NCBI GenBank assembly: GCA_022036555.1
Contig: CM039135.1
Span: forward strand, 43,951,312-44,015,311
Origin: Microstegium vimineum
Taxonomy: Eukaryota > Streptophyta > Magnoliopsida > Poales > Poaceae
DNA: 64,000 bases
Direction: 5' to 3'
Of the stretch, positions 45,833-56,790 are shown in pieces (positions within the stretch are counted from its first letter, which is position 1; each line of letters begins with the position of its first letter). Under the pieces are notes generated by a model. The model was given only the letters and a program-made list of their open reading frames with translations, searched no databases and was not told the DNA's origin. Made by a program: the position numbers and the translations under genes.

Positions 45833-47690
45833 TAAAAGACCTTGTTTGGTTTTGGTTAATTGATGAAACATATGGACTAACCCTTGAACTAAGTGTATGA
45901 TCAAGATAGGGTGGTCCACCTTGGAACATGGAGCTAGATGGATGATCATGGTGAATCAAGTGCTTCATGGACTAAGGAAAAGAAGAAAGAGAAAAAAAAT
46001 GGGCTCAAGGCAAAGGTATATCATAGGGTCATTTTTGGTTTAGTGATCAAGACACTATAGAGAGTGTGATCACCTTTAGGATAGATAGCCGTACTATCAA
46101 GAAGGGAAAACTCGTGTCGATTGCGGTTATCATATGCCACTAGGTTTGCATTGCATATCCATTTAAAACAAACCTAAGTGACACAAACATGAACTAAAAT
46201 CCATAAACTATTTTTTAAAAGGCTAACACAGGTGAACAAGAGATGAATCACAAGGTGTTAGCACTTGGAAGCATGGAGAAGAAGAGGTGGCTTGGTTTTG
46301 CCACTCAGAGAGGCACCGGACGCAAGGACCGGACGCAGGGCAAAGGTCGACCGGACCAATGGACTTGCGTCCGGTGGCATACCCTAGCCCTCGGGCTCTC
46401 TGGACAGGAGGTCCGGATGCAAAAGTGAGTCCGGACGCTGACTCCGGTCGCGCGTCCGGAGCTCGGTGCTCACTGGACTTCTCTGGATGCATTTATCTGG
46501 ACGCTGAATGCGGTCCGGACGCAAGAGACCGGACGCGGGTCCAGAGCTGAGGAGCTCTCTGGACCCTCTCTGGATTGGGCCCGAACGCAAGAAACAGGTG
46601 GACCGGACGCTACTGTGCCTTGCGTCCGGAGGCGACACGCAGGCACAGGCAAGGGCGCCAACGGGCGAATTCAAATGGCAGAGGGTCCGGACGCATGCGC
46701 GATGGTTCGGACCCCCTGTGTAACTTGCGTCCGGACTGGCGCAGAAAAGCGTGGAAGATGGGCAAAACGACTAGCTCGGTGGTGAAAGCTATATAAGTGT
46801 TTTGGCCGGCTCAAGAAGCATACTCTTGCACCTCCCATTCATTTGACATACTTGTGCTTGCTTGAGATAGCCCCCAACTCACTCTCTTCACTCTTGTTGC
46901 ATATTTGTGAGAGTTTGAGTGATCCAAGTGCATTGATCATCGCATTGCATCTTAGTGGCACTTGGTCATCGTCGTCGCCGCGGGTTTTCTTGTTATTCTT
47001 GGTGTTTGCCAACACCTAGACGGCTTGGCGATTGTGGAGAAGCTTCGGCGCAATTGGTGATTGTTTGCGGCCGGCTTCGGTGATTGTGAGAGAGCTTGTA
47101 CCCACCTCGGCGGAGAGCCAAAGGGTAACTCTAGTGGATTGCTCATGTCATTGAGTTACTCTCATTTGGGTGGATTCTTGTGGCGACCGAGTTAGTGGGC
47201 TAGGCTTGTCATTGCCTATTAGCCACCGAATCACCACTTGAGTAGTCGACACAACGGGGACTAGCTTGGTGGCAACCAAGTGAACCTCGGAAGAAAAATC
47301 AATTGTCATCTTGTCTCCCGGCTACTCTTTGGTGTTCATATTGTGATTGGTTCATCCTATTGACATCCATACATCACAAGGCATCGATATAACAATCACC
47401 TCCTCTCTTGTATTTACCTTGTTCATATCTTGCTTAGTTAGCTCTTTTATTAGCTTGTTAGCTTTGCTAGTTAGTTGCTCTTGCTAGCTCAAGTTAAGTG
47501 CCTTAGGTTCTTGCTATTGATTGTTAGACACTTAGCTAACTAGAATTGCATTGGATAGGTGGCTTTGCATCCTAAGTAGAGCTAGAGCAAAAAGCTTCGC
47601 CTAAGTGTTATCTAACCTTTTGCTCTAGTGCTTTGTAGATTTTTTATTAGTCTATTCACCCCCCCCCCTCTAGCCATCTAGGACCTTTCA
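45833..47690 (+). mobile_element. Copia-like solo LTR inside the MULE transposase
   Basis: 1858 bp ending in a poly-C run and CATCTAGGACCTTTCA, closely like the end of the SIRE-type LTR at 10091. Flanks GTTGT (45828-45832) and GTTCT (47691-47695) form a one-mismatch 5-bp duplication. Removing it restores the transposase reading from VDKEN into VLVSMLQVHIF. It has a TATA box (CTATATAAG, about 46789-46797) and no coding domain. The left terminus reads TAAAAGACC where TG is expected, implying a terminal mutation or a boundary shifted by a few bases. Confidence 0.75.
46315..46735. repeat. CCGGACGC motif array in the solo LTR
   Basis: About fifteen copies of CCGGACGC or GCGTCCGG, in both orientations, lie in 420 bp just upstream of the TATA box. 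Layout matches the CGTCGGACGC array of the other Copia LTR, but the core differs by one base. Confidence 0.65.
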
Positions 47691-49068
47691 GTTCTCCTTG
47701 TCAACGATACCCATAATACGTCGACCAAGATAACGTGCAGTGAGCTGCGGATGTGTTTCATTCCCGTTGTTATCCAAGCATTTGTGGGGTTGGACCACTG
47801 ATTGTATCTTCCACTTCCCATCACGCTTCTTCCTTGCACTAAGCTTCCACAAGCATGGATAACCTGCTTTACAGATAATCCGATACTTCAACTCTTTGTC
47901 AGAATGAGTGACTTTGTAAGGTCTGTGGTGAAACACAACATAGTCCTGAAGAAAAAGCTTCATTTCTGTCATTGTATTGAAGACCATGCCCTTACTAAAC
48001 ATTAGGGTCTTAGGTTTATGCACCGACTGCCTTGCCATCTGTAAACCAGTGTCACAGACTGCCATATGTGTCATGCTGACATCTCTGTAGTTTGGAACAC
48101 CAGTAAAAGGTACACCACCCTAACTCAACTGCATTAGTTCATTTTGTGTGTAAGGGGGAGGTGGCACATACTGAATCGGTTCGCTAACCCTACCCCATGG
48201 ATCATAATAGGGTGCACCACCCTCTGGTAACTCATGGACCAGCGCGCCATGAGTCGGCATTGCATGAAGTGCCGACACAGGAACATATGATGGCGTGGCA
48301 TGAGCCGGTACTGCATTAGTAGGAACCTGAGTCCTCTGAGCAGGTGTACCCCCTTCACCCCCTGCATCTCCTTCGTCCTCAGACTCAGACTCAAGCTCAG
48401 ACTCAGACTCAGACTCAGACTCAGATTCAAGCTCAGACTCAGACTCAGATTCAGTCTCAAACTCGAGGGGGTCATAGTCGTCGTTTATACGACCTTCTAC
48501 ATGGGTATCAAACTGCTCCTGCGTTAACTGGCCGTCCATGTCCATGTTATCCTGAGTTTCATCTCCTTGTACACCCAATTCTTCATCACCGCCTCCAACA
48601 CCCTCATGAACATCCTTCAACCTATAGCCATTCTCAACAACAACCTCAGCCGTGTGTGCATTACAACTTTGGAGGATCCTATTGTAGCGGGTCCAGTGAG
48701 CAGATGAAGACAAGGACATCAAACCAAAATTGTGGTATTTTGTCCCACTGTCATATCTGCCCCTAATTGTGAGATCACCACCAAACATTGAACTCAAGCA
48801 GGCACTCAGGTCAGTGAAGGTCGGTGGCTCATCAAACCATTCTAACTCCTCTTCCATATCCTCAAAAACACCATCTTGTTTCCTAACGCTTCCACCATAG
48901 AAAACTCGAACAGGACAATCCATCTACAAAACCATCCCACCGAAGATTATCAAATGGTCGATTTTATTGGCCACTACAATTATTAGCTAACTACCAATTA
49001 ATACTAAATAACTAGCAAGTCTAACTACAAATAACCTAACTAATTTATAAGCTAGTAAACCCTAAAGT

Positions 49069-49140
49069 ACTAACCTAACTAATAAAACTAACCTACACAA
49101 GGTCACTACAAAACTAACCTAACTAATAAAACTAACCTAC
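49069..49140 (+). repeat. Two-copy 28-bp tandem repeat in the transposase 5' region
   Basis: Copies at 49069-49096 and 49113-49140 with period 44, core ACTAACCTAACTAATAAAAC. On the minus strand this reads as GTTAG-rich sequence, similar to the first intron of the GRF gene at the opposite end. Confidence 0.6.
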
Positions 49141-49464
49141 AAATAAACATTATAAAGCAAAAAAAATAATACCTTAGCACATCGGGGAAGGGGCCGGCAG
49201 CAGGGGAGGGAGCGGCAGGAGGGGAGGGGCCGGGCGGTGGCGGCCGGCGGCGGACGGCGGCGTGACCCCGCCGGGGCCGGGGCGGCTCGCGGCGGCCTGC
49301 AGGCCGGCGGCGTGGCCCCTCCGGGGGCGCCCGGAGCCGGACGGCGGCGTGGAGGCGGTGGCGGCCGGCGTCAGTGGAGGCCGGTGGGCTCGGGAGCAGA
49401 GAGGAGTGCGTGAGAGAGGAGCGCGTGAGAGAAAGGAAAGAAACTTACCGTTTAAAGGGATACC

Positions 49465-49676
49465 CCTTGCCGCTTCTCAGATCATGGCGCGGCAAGGTGG
49501 GCCCACCTCGCGTGCGTTGATCGGTCTCTGCCGCTTGCCGCTCCACGATGCATGGAGCGGCAACTGTGAAATACCGCTTCATGGATGATGGAGCGGCCAA
49601 ACGGGTTAGAAATATATAAAAAAATCACAGTTAGAATTGAATTTAGTTAAAAAAAGATTAAAATTTTAAAAAAATC
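49465..49676 (-). repeat. Right terminal inverted repeat of the MULE
   Basis: Reverse complement of the left TIR with moderate divergence. It ends AAAAAAATC followed by the GATATGACG duplication. Confidence 0.9.
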
Positions 49677-50121
49677 GATATGACGCACGTGTTCTATCCT
49701 ACGTACGGAGTAGTAGTAGATTTGTAGCAGCAGCAGCAAGCAAACCGAGAGAGCTAGCCAGCTAGGAGCTAGCAAGTGCGTTCTGCCTGCTTCTCCACAC
49801 GCTTCGCACTGAGAGTCGTCGCCGTCAAGAAGAAGACTCTCTCTTTGCAGCTCCATCATATCATATCGAATTATCGATGCAGCCACCATCAACAAAGATC
49901 TTTGAGTGGGGATTGCATGCGTTTACCGTTCAGTTCAGACTTCAGAGGATTCTACCATTGCGCTGCATCTGACGACGATACATATTCTCCCAGCTAGAGC
50001 CAGCTAGCAGGTCGTCCATCTCAATTCTCACCCAGCTGCTGCTGCTGCTGCAACTGGCCACTGCGATATGATTGTGAGAATGAATGCAACTCGCTATCCT
50101 GTCCGGGGGCACAATACAATA

Positions 50122-50337
50122 CTGCCTCTCTCCAGAAATAACTTAGATAAATTTTATATTAGAAACTATTAATATTTATAATACATAATTGATATCATTA
50201 GATAAATTTTTTGATTTAGTTTTTTAATAAATTTATTTAGAGACATAAATATTACACGTATTTTATGTAAATATAGTTAAAGTTATGACACGAAAACCTA
50301 AAATAACACTTAATATATATATAAGGGACTGAGAGAG
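50122..50337. mobile_element. Stowaway-like MITE, reverse orientation
   Basis: 216 bp, TA-flanked (50120-50121, 50338-50339), weak terminal repeats CTGCCTCTCTCC / GGGACTGAGAGAG. The interior (AATAAATTTATTTAGAGACAT) is the reverse of the 51.4-52.1-kb family. Confidence 0.65.
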
Positions 50338-51420
50338 TACAATACAAGTTGGCTCTGCCCCGCCCGTCGCCGTCGAGAAATCCTCCCGGCCGGATTCGCG
50401 AGCAGCTCCACGACCAGCGGGATTCTCTACCCGGCCTCTTGTCTTGAAAACAAAGCAGCAGCGCCAGCCAGATTCTCAGATGGATTATACTGTAGGATCT
50501 GATATTTTTCAGCTCGCTCCAAAAGCACGGGCTTGCACTTTATTTCCCTTCGCTTCTCTCTCTCTCTTTCGACCAAGACCAAGGCCAAGAGCACACTGTC
50601 AGAGACGGACAGAGCGCCGCAATTTCCTCTCGATCCAAAATGAGTGATGGACATTCGTCACATGGAACAAGACCTTATCCCTGTTTGAAATGCACACAAG
50701 TTGAGCAGCACTCTCCTCGCAAAATGAAAAGCTCTTCCCACAGTGGTGAATTGAAGAAACCGGCACTGTCCTGACTTCCCCAATGAATGAATTGAATGAA
50801 GAAAGTAAACAGGAAAAAGTTTCTTTCAATCGTCAACTACTTATTTACTACTAAAAACGGATAATAAACTACTAGTACAACAGCTGACCCCACAGCCACA
50901 GTGGTGACGTGGCCCAACCTCGTACCCTCGCGCCATTTCCGGATGAACCGTGAGCGTGACGTGGCTCGCCTCGCGCCGATCTGTGCCCCGTTGTCCCGTA
51001 CCCTTATCCATCCATCCAACACACACGGGACCCCACGTCCGACGGCTCGCCACGTCACAGGACAGGCAACAGGTCACCTACTCGAGAGTGGAGACCGCTG
51101 CGCGGTGCCAACTGCCAATGCCATGCGTCAGAGAAAGAAAGGCTGGCGCTGATCGTGACGTGGCATGCGACGAGGTCCGCCGAAACTGCCGTACCCGTAC
51201 GATATGACTGGGTGGAGCCACGTCGGCACGCGACGGGCGACCTGGATAAGGCCACGTGGGAAGTTGGGTGTTGGGTGTTGGGTGCACTGTTACTGTTACG
51301 AGTGTCCTCAACGTACAAGACGACGTGATAGCGCACGGACTCCGCGAGTTGAGGAGCAAATGATGGCTTGGTACGGTATCTGCTCCGTCCGTACTAAAAA
51401 AATATATGCAATTCTAGCTA

Positions 51421-52113
51421 CTCTCTATCCCTTTTTATTTGTCGTTTTCAGTTTTCGTGCCACAACTTTGACTAGATTTGTAGAAAATATGAACAACATT
51501 TGTATCTCTAAATAAATTTATTAAAAAACCTAGATCTAAAGATCTATCCAATGATATCAATTATACATCATAAATATTAATATTTTTTATACAAAATTAA
51601 ACTAAGTTATTTCTTGGAAAGCAAGAAAAACAGTTATTTAGGGACGGACTATCTACTACTACTTCCTTCGTCACAGAAAGAATGACGCTATGGATACGTG
51701 CAGATAATTTTTTTTCAACTTTGACTAAGTAGGTAGAAAATATGTGCAACATTTATATCTCCAAATAAATTTGTTAATAAACTAGACTTAAAGATCTTTC
51801 CGATGATACTAATTACTTAGAATAATTATTTATACATGTTAAAACATAATTCCCGATATTTTGAAAACATTGACCTCTCGAGAAGCGAGAATGACATCTT
51901 ATTTTGGGTTTCTGTGTCACTATTTTAACTAGATTTATATAAAATATGTGCAATATTTATGTCTCTAAATAAATTTATTAAAAACTAGATCAAAAGATCT
52001 ATCTAATGATATCAATTATGTATCATAAATATTAATAGTTTTTATATAAAATTAATTCAATTTATTTCTCAGAAAGTGAGAAAACCCGTTATTTTATTTA
52101 GGGACGGATGGAG
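51421..52113. mobile_element. Cluster of three related Stowaway MITEs
   Basis: Three adjacent copies of one family, at about 51421-51649, 51658-51905 and 51905-52113. Each contains GACTA(G/A).T....GAAAATATG, TCTC(T/C)AAATAAATTT and (A/T)GATC...GATCT blocks. Copies one and three end GGGACGGA(C/T) followed by TA. The middle copy has worn termini. Confidence 0.7.
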
Positions 52114-52467
52114 TAATTAAGAAGTCAAACAATTTAAATTTTAAATAAATTCATATAAAAAATAATAACATTTGTGATATAAAATACGTATTGCTAGGTT
52201 AGTTATAGAATATATTTTCATAATAAAAATATTTAGAGATATATATAATACTAATATTTTTAATATAAATAAAATTAGTTAAATATAGGCTACTTAAACT
52301 AGACCGGTACGGTTCTTATAATTACATTCTTTTTGGTAGAGGTAGTACATACCGGGCGTTGCAAATACATGCCTCCTGCCCCTGCCACACTTGTGAATTG
52401 TAGTTATAGCCTAATTATCTATTTATTTTTATACATCATAACAAGTATTACAAATTTATGTACGGTA

Positions 52468-52704
52468 GTCCCTCCATCCCAAACTATAAGACCTTCCAAG
52501 AATCTTGGAGAGTCAAAACATCCGAAGTTTGACCAATAATTATACAAAAATATAAAGATTTATGATATTAAATAGACATACTACGAAAATATAATTGATA
52601 ACGAATCTAATGATATACTTAGTTAACGTAACAAATTTTATTATATTATTGTATAAGTTTAGTTAAATTTGAGATTGTTTGACTTAATTTAGGATGGAAG
52701 GGAG
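52468..52704. mobile_element. Stowaway MITE just upstream of the ACR gene
   Basis: Terminal repeats GTCCCTCCATCCCAAACTAT and ATTTAGGATGGAAGGGAG. Left TA at 52466-52467; right duplication unclear. It ends about 85 bp before the probable ACR TATA box. Confidence 0.75.
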
Positions 52705-52786
52705 AAATATAGAAAAAATAGAAAAAGAAAGAAAGAGTAAAAGTACTCGCGGGAGGAATCTGCATCGAAAAGATCCTGCGACATCC

Positions 52787-52795
52787 GTTTATAGA
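52787..52795 (+). promoter_or_regulatory. Probable TATA box of the ACR gene
   Basis: GTTTATAGA lies about 330 bp upstream of the ATG at 53122 and is followed by GC-rich, pyrimidine-rich leader-like sequence. No transcript start is available to confirm it. Confidence 0.35.
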
Positions 52796-53121
52796 CCGCT
52801 GCACGGCCAAAGGCAACTTGAGCGGCAGACTGCCTTTACTCCCGCCCGTGTCCCTCGCGCCCCTGCGCTGAGCCTCCGTCGCCGGCCTCCCCGCGCCGCT
52901 GTTAATGGAAACGGCGCGGCGTTTCCTTCCCACTGGCCCCCTCCCCTCCTCCTCCTCTTGCCTGGTCTCTTTTTCCGTACGACTCGCAGCTTCGCCGTCG
53001 CCGCCGCTCTTCCTCTCCTTCCCCTACAGATAAAGCGAGTGCGTGGTTGGCTTGGAATCCGGTCTTGCGGTGGAGACGGCGGTCTCGCTCGGATCCAACG
53101 GAGGCACGCGGGTTTGCTGCC

Positions 53122-56100
53122 ATGGAGAGGTGGGCGGAGATGGTGGAGGAGGAGGACGACGACGACGAGTACGCTAAGCTGGTCAGAAAGATGAACCCTC
53201 CGAGGTATGCGTATACATACACACGACACGACTGCTGTTCTTCTATGCTCATGCCGTTTGAATTTCTTTACTGTTCTTTGTTTTTAAAAAAAGTTTGGTT
53301 TGTGTTTATATGGTTGTGACTTGGTGAGGACGGTATTCTTCTCCTCGTCTACGGTTTGATCTGCAGTTCTGCGTGTTGAACTGTTCATCTTCCTCTTTCG
53401 TTTGTTCCAATCGATATCTAAAGCAATTTAATTATTTATTTTTAATAATAAATACTGGCAGCTTATTTTTTTTTCCTGTTTGTTGGGAACATATCAATTT
53501 TACATCCGTTTTCTCAATCGTTCCTAGGATTCCACTTTATTATTGACAATCAGTCGTAGGATTCCACTGGATTATTCAATTCTGTGTCACTTAAGAGTTA
53601 GGATTGAGTATATTGTGTGTTGCTTGCTAATTTGTGGGTCCAAGGAGTTCATGTATGTATTTCTTAACTTATAAATTACTTATTATTACCACAAATCCTT
53701 TCTAACACCTCATCCATATTTTTTTTCACTTCGAGAACGAATGAATGAATTCTAGTTCATATTGTTCTGTACATGGCCGCCCCTTTATTCTTTGCCCTTA
53801 TTCCTACCAAAACCTCTTTGATGTTGTCTAAAGAAGACAAGGAGTCCTTTGAGATTCCTCTCTCTCCTTTTGGCAAAAGCTATATGGAAATTGGAATCCT
53901 TGATTCCTACATGCTGCCTCTTCATGATGCCTTACTTAAGGGGTGTTTAGTTCCCTTTGGAATCTAAAATATTTTGGGTTTTGGTTTTTCATTTTGCAAA
54001 ATGAAACTAAACACTACCCAAAATATTAGAAAAAAAGTGATCCATTCTCCATTTTGCATTTTGGACTTAAGAGGTCAAAATAAGAGAATTTTTGCATTGG
54101 TTTGTGTGTCATCCTCACATCCTCATCATTGGAATCCAAAATTTGGTTGGAACTAAACACCCCACCAAAATATTTTGCATTCTGGATTTTGCAATCCAAA
54201 ATAGTTGGGATTTTGGATTTTGGATTTTGGTAGGAACTAAACAGGGCCTTATTACTACTGTACATACAAACTGCGCCTGTAATCACCTCCCAAACTTGCA
54301 ACTTTTTTGCTACTAATAATCCGTTCTAGACTGTTGCTTGTTGCCAAATAAACTCTCATCGCCTACTGTGCTGATTCTTGCAGAGTGGTCATTGACAATG
54401 ACTCGTGTGACAACGCAACTGTCATCCGGGTGAGATTGGCCGGACTTTCCTTTCATTCATTCGGGGACCATGCATTCTGCTCACTACATTTCAGTGTTTA
54501 GCTAACCGCACTACTACCTTTGTACTAGATATTTAATTGATAATAAATAAAGGGTGGACCTTTTCTTTCTTTCTTGCCAGGTTGACAGGGTCAAGAAGCA
54601 TGGCATTTTACTGGAAGCAGTTCAAGTCCTTGTCGATCTCAACCTCGTCATCACCAAGGCTTACATTTCCTCGGACGGAAATTGGTTCATGGATGGTACT
54701 GGTTATAAAGCCTTTTAATTTTTTTAAAATGAATTTTGACTTTCTACTCGCAGTAATATGTTTGGTTGTCTGACCTATCAAATCATGATGAATTCTTTCA
54801 TTTTCTTGGTTCACGTCGTGCTCAGTGTTCAATGTGACCGATCAGGACGGGAGTAAGCTTCAAAATAGGGAGGTCATTGACCATATTCAGAAAGTAAGTA
54901 ATGCTGTATTTACTGCTAATCTGTAATGTTTCTACAAGAAAGACGCCTTACCCTTGTGGTCTTCGACAGTGCCTGGAATCAGACGGCTACCTAGTGCCTC
55001 CAGCAAACGCACCGATGGACGGCTTTGCGTCGCCACCGGAAGACCAGTTCACCACCATCGAGCTGACCGGCGCGGACCGCCCGGGCCTCCTCTCCGAGGT
55101 GTGCGCCGTGCTTGCCGCCCTGAGCTGCAACATCGTGAAGGCCGAGGTGTGGACGCACGAGCGACGTGCCGCGGCCGTGATCCAGATCACGGACGAGGCC
55201 ACGGGGCTCCCGATCCATGACGTGGACCGGCTGTCCAGGGTGCAGGAGCTTCTCCGCAACTTGATGCAGGGCGACGGCACGTGCAACCGCGGCGGCACGG
55301 GCGGCGCGTCTGTGGGCGCCGCACGCGCGGAGAGGCGCCTGCATAAGCTGATGCTGGACGACGGCGAGGAGGTTGTTGGTGGCGGTGGCGAGGAGAGCGG
55401 CGACAAGGTGATGAGGCCCAAGGCTGCTGCCACTGCCAAGGTGGTGGTGATGGATTGCTCGGAGAGGCAGTACACGGTGGTGATCTTGCGGTGTAGGGAC
55501 CGGCCGAAGCTCCTGTTCGACACGCTGTGCGCGTTCACTGACCTGCAGTACGTGGTGTTCCATGGCACGGTTGACGCCGAGGGAGCCAGCAAGGAGGCCT
55601 ACCAAGTACGGTGGCTGGCTCTAGTTGGTTTCGTGTGTTTTTTTTTTGACCGGCAGCTCGTGCTCAATGCTCACCGTATCCCGGCGTGGTTGCAGGAGTA
55701 CTACATCCGGCACGTCGACGGCCACCCGGTGCGCTCCGACGCCGAGCGATCCCGCCTCGTCCAATGCCTGGAGGCCGCCGTCGAGAGGCGTGCGTCCGAC
55801 GTATGAAGAACTCCCTCCCTCCCTCCCTCCTTCCTCCCTCGTCCGCATCGCCTTGCATGCCAGTGACATCGTCATTGTTCACGTCTGAGCAGGGGCTGGA
55901 GCTGGAGGTGAGCACGGAGGACAGGGTGGGTCTGCTATCAGAGATCACGCGCGTGTTCCGGGAGAACAGCCTCTCCATCATCCGGGCGGTGATCACGACC
56001 AAGGACGGCAAGGCGGAGGACACGTTCTACGTGTCAGACACTTACGGCAATCCCGTCGACGGCAGGACCATGGACGCGGTGGGCGAGCAGCTCGGGCACG

Positions 56101-56234
56101 CCGTGCTGCGGGTGAAGCGTGGCCGCCACAACGCGTCCGTCAAGCCTGAGGTCGAGGGTGGCGCGGTGTCCGTCCTAGGCAGCTTGCTCAAGGGCTCGTT
56201 CCAGGGCCTCAGGCTCATCAGATCCTACTCGTAA
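53122..56234 (+). CDS. ACT-domain-repeat (ACR) protein
   Basis: Seven exons with consensus splice sites: 53122-53204, 54384-54429, 54581-54695, 54826-54893, 54970-55605, 55696-55800 and 55893-56234. They total 1395 nt, giving 464 residues in one intact frame. Four ACT domains: about 44-115 (VKKHGILLEAVQVLVDLNL), 131-205 (GADRPGLLSEVCAVLAAL), 272-345 (RDRPKLLFDTLCAFTDLQY) and 353-425 (TEDRVGLLSEITRVFRENS). The start MERWAEM follows the usual plant ACR N-terminus; an in-frame ATG at 53047 would add 25 residues. Plant ACR proteins are regulators thought to bind amino acids; the ligand here is unknown. A Tourist MITE lies in intron 1 and CCTCC repeats in intron 6. Confidence 0.92.
53939..54248. 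mobile_element. Tourist-type MITE in ACR intron 1
   Basis: 310 bp, TIRs AGGGGTGTTTAGTTCC and GGAACTAAACAGGGCC, target duplication TTA (53936-53938, 54249-54251). Internal copies of the CTAAACAC motif suggest an internal rearrangement. Confidence 0.8.
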
Positions 56235-56239
56235 TAAAT

Positions 56240-56790
56240 CGTAATCGAACACAAGATCTGGGCATTGTACATAACTCTAATTAGTTACACATTGTGCATA
56301 ACTCTTCTGATTACTTACACAAGATCTGGATATTGTACATAAATCTGGTTAGTTACACAAAACCTGAGCATTGCACATAAATCTGATTGCTTATACAAAA
56401 CCTGAGCATGGTACTCCCTCCGTTCCAAATTATAAGACATTTCAAGAAATCTTAGAGAGTCAAACTATCTCAACTTTAACCAAAGTTATATATCAATATA
56501 ATAAAATTTATGATGTCAACTAAGTATTATTAGATTCGTTATCAATTATATTTTAGTAACATGTCTATTTAATATTATAAATCTTTATAGTTTTCTTTAT
56601 AATTATTGGTCATGCTTTGACTGTCTATTTAATATTATAAATCTTTATAGTTTTCTTTATAATTATTGGTCATGCTTTGACTCTCCAAAATTTTTAGAAC
56701 GTCTTATAATTTGAGACGGACAGAGTATATAAATCTGATTGCTTATACAAGACCTGAGCATGGTACATACATAAATCTGAGGTACATAAG
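56240..56790 (+). repeat. Tandem repeats in the ACR 3' region
   Basis: Imperfect 35-50-bp repeats built on ACAAGA(T/C)CTGAGCATTGTACATAA run from about 56248 to 56412 and resume at 56728-56790 after a MITE. They probably lie in the 3' UTR or just downstream. Confidence 0.65.
56414..56725. mobile_element. Stowaway MITE with internal 60-bp duplication
   Basis: Ends CTCCCTCCGTTCCAAATTA and AATTTGAGACGGACAGAG, TA-flanked (56412-56413, 56726-56727). A 60-bp segment is duplicated exactly in tandem (56563-56622 and 56623-56682), making the element 312 bp. It splits a 3' repeat unit of the ACR gene. Confidence 0.88.

Larger units (their letters stand above)
44296..48923 (-). pseudogene. MURA-type MULE transposase, interrupted by a solo LTR
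   Basis: From the ATG at 48923: a PB1-like N-terminal region, a Glu/Ser repeat tract (48370-48470), the Mutator DNA-binding domain (SKGMVFNTMTEMKLFLQDY, about 48000-47760), then the DDE domain split by the LTR. Catalytic candidates are D in VLIDGTFLTGKY, D in VISDRHAGI and E in TTNASESFN. SWIM finger CSCN...PCSHM is near 44700-44650, and a zinc-knuckle-like CRVCKKPGH lacking its last Cys is near 44340. Lesions: TAG at 48120-48122, the LTR at 45833-47690, TAG at 45543-45545, a frameshift near 45490 and TAG at 44857-44859. An intact protein would cut at the TIRs. Confidence 0.85.
37729..49676 (-). mobile_element. Three-gene Mutator-like element (MULE)
   Basis: 11,948 bp bounded by long terminal inverted repeats and a perfect 9-bp target duplication, GATATGACG (37720-37728 and 49677-49685). 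A GRF zinc-finger gene runs rightward from the left end. A MURA-type transposase and then a plant-mobile-domain gene run leftward from the right end, so the two sides are convergent, as in maize MuDR. A Copia-like solo LTR (45833-47690) interrupts the transposase; without it the element is about 10.1 kb. All three genes carry stops or frameshifts, so this copy is non-autonomous. Termini and TSD are seen directly; family names come from motifs. Confidence 0.9.
49686..52786. other. Intergenic region upstream of the ACR gene, rich in MITEs
   Basis: No supported gene. GC-rich segments (50340-50420, 50880-51370) alternate with AT-rich MITE sequence. CTG repeats lie at 50037-50050. Confidence 0.5.

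Noticed and set aside
48344..48766. Plus-strand frame rich in Gln-Thr repeats
   Set aside because: Antisense reading of the Glu/Ser repeat in the MULE transposase.
54987..55605. 201- and 204-codon minus-strand frames
   Set aside because: Shadows of the large ACR exon 5, which has the conserved ACT domains on the plus strand.
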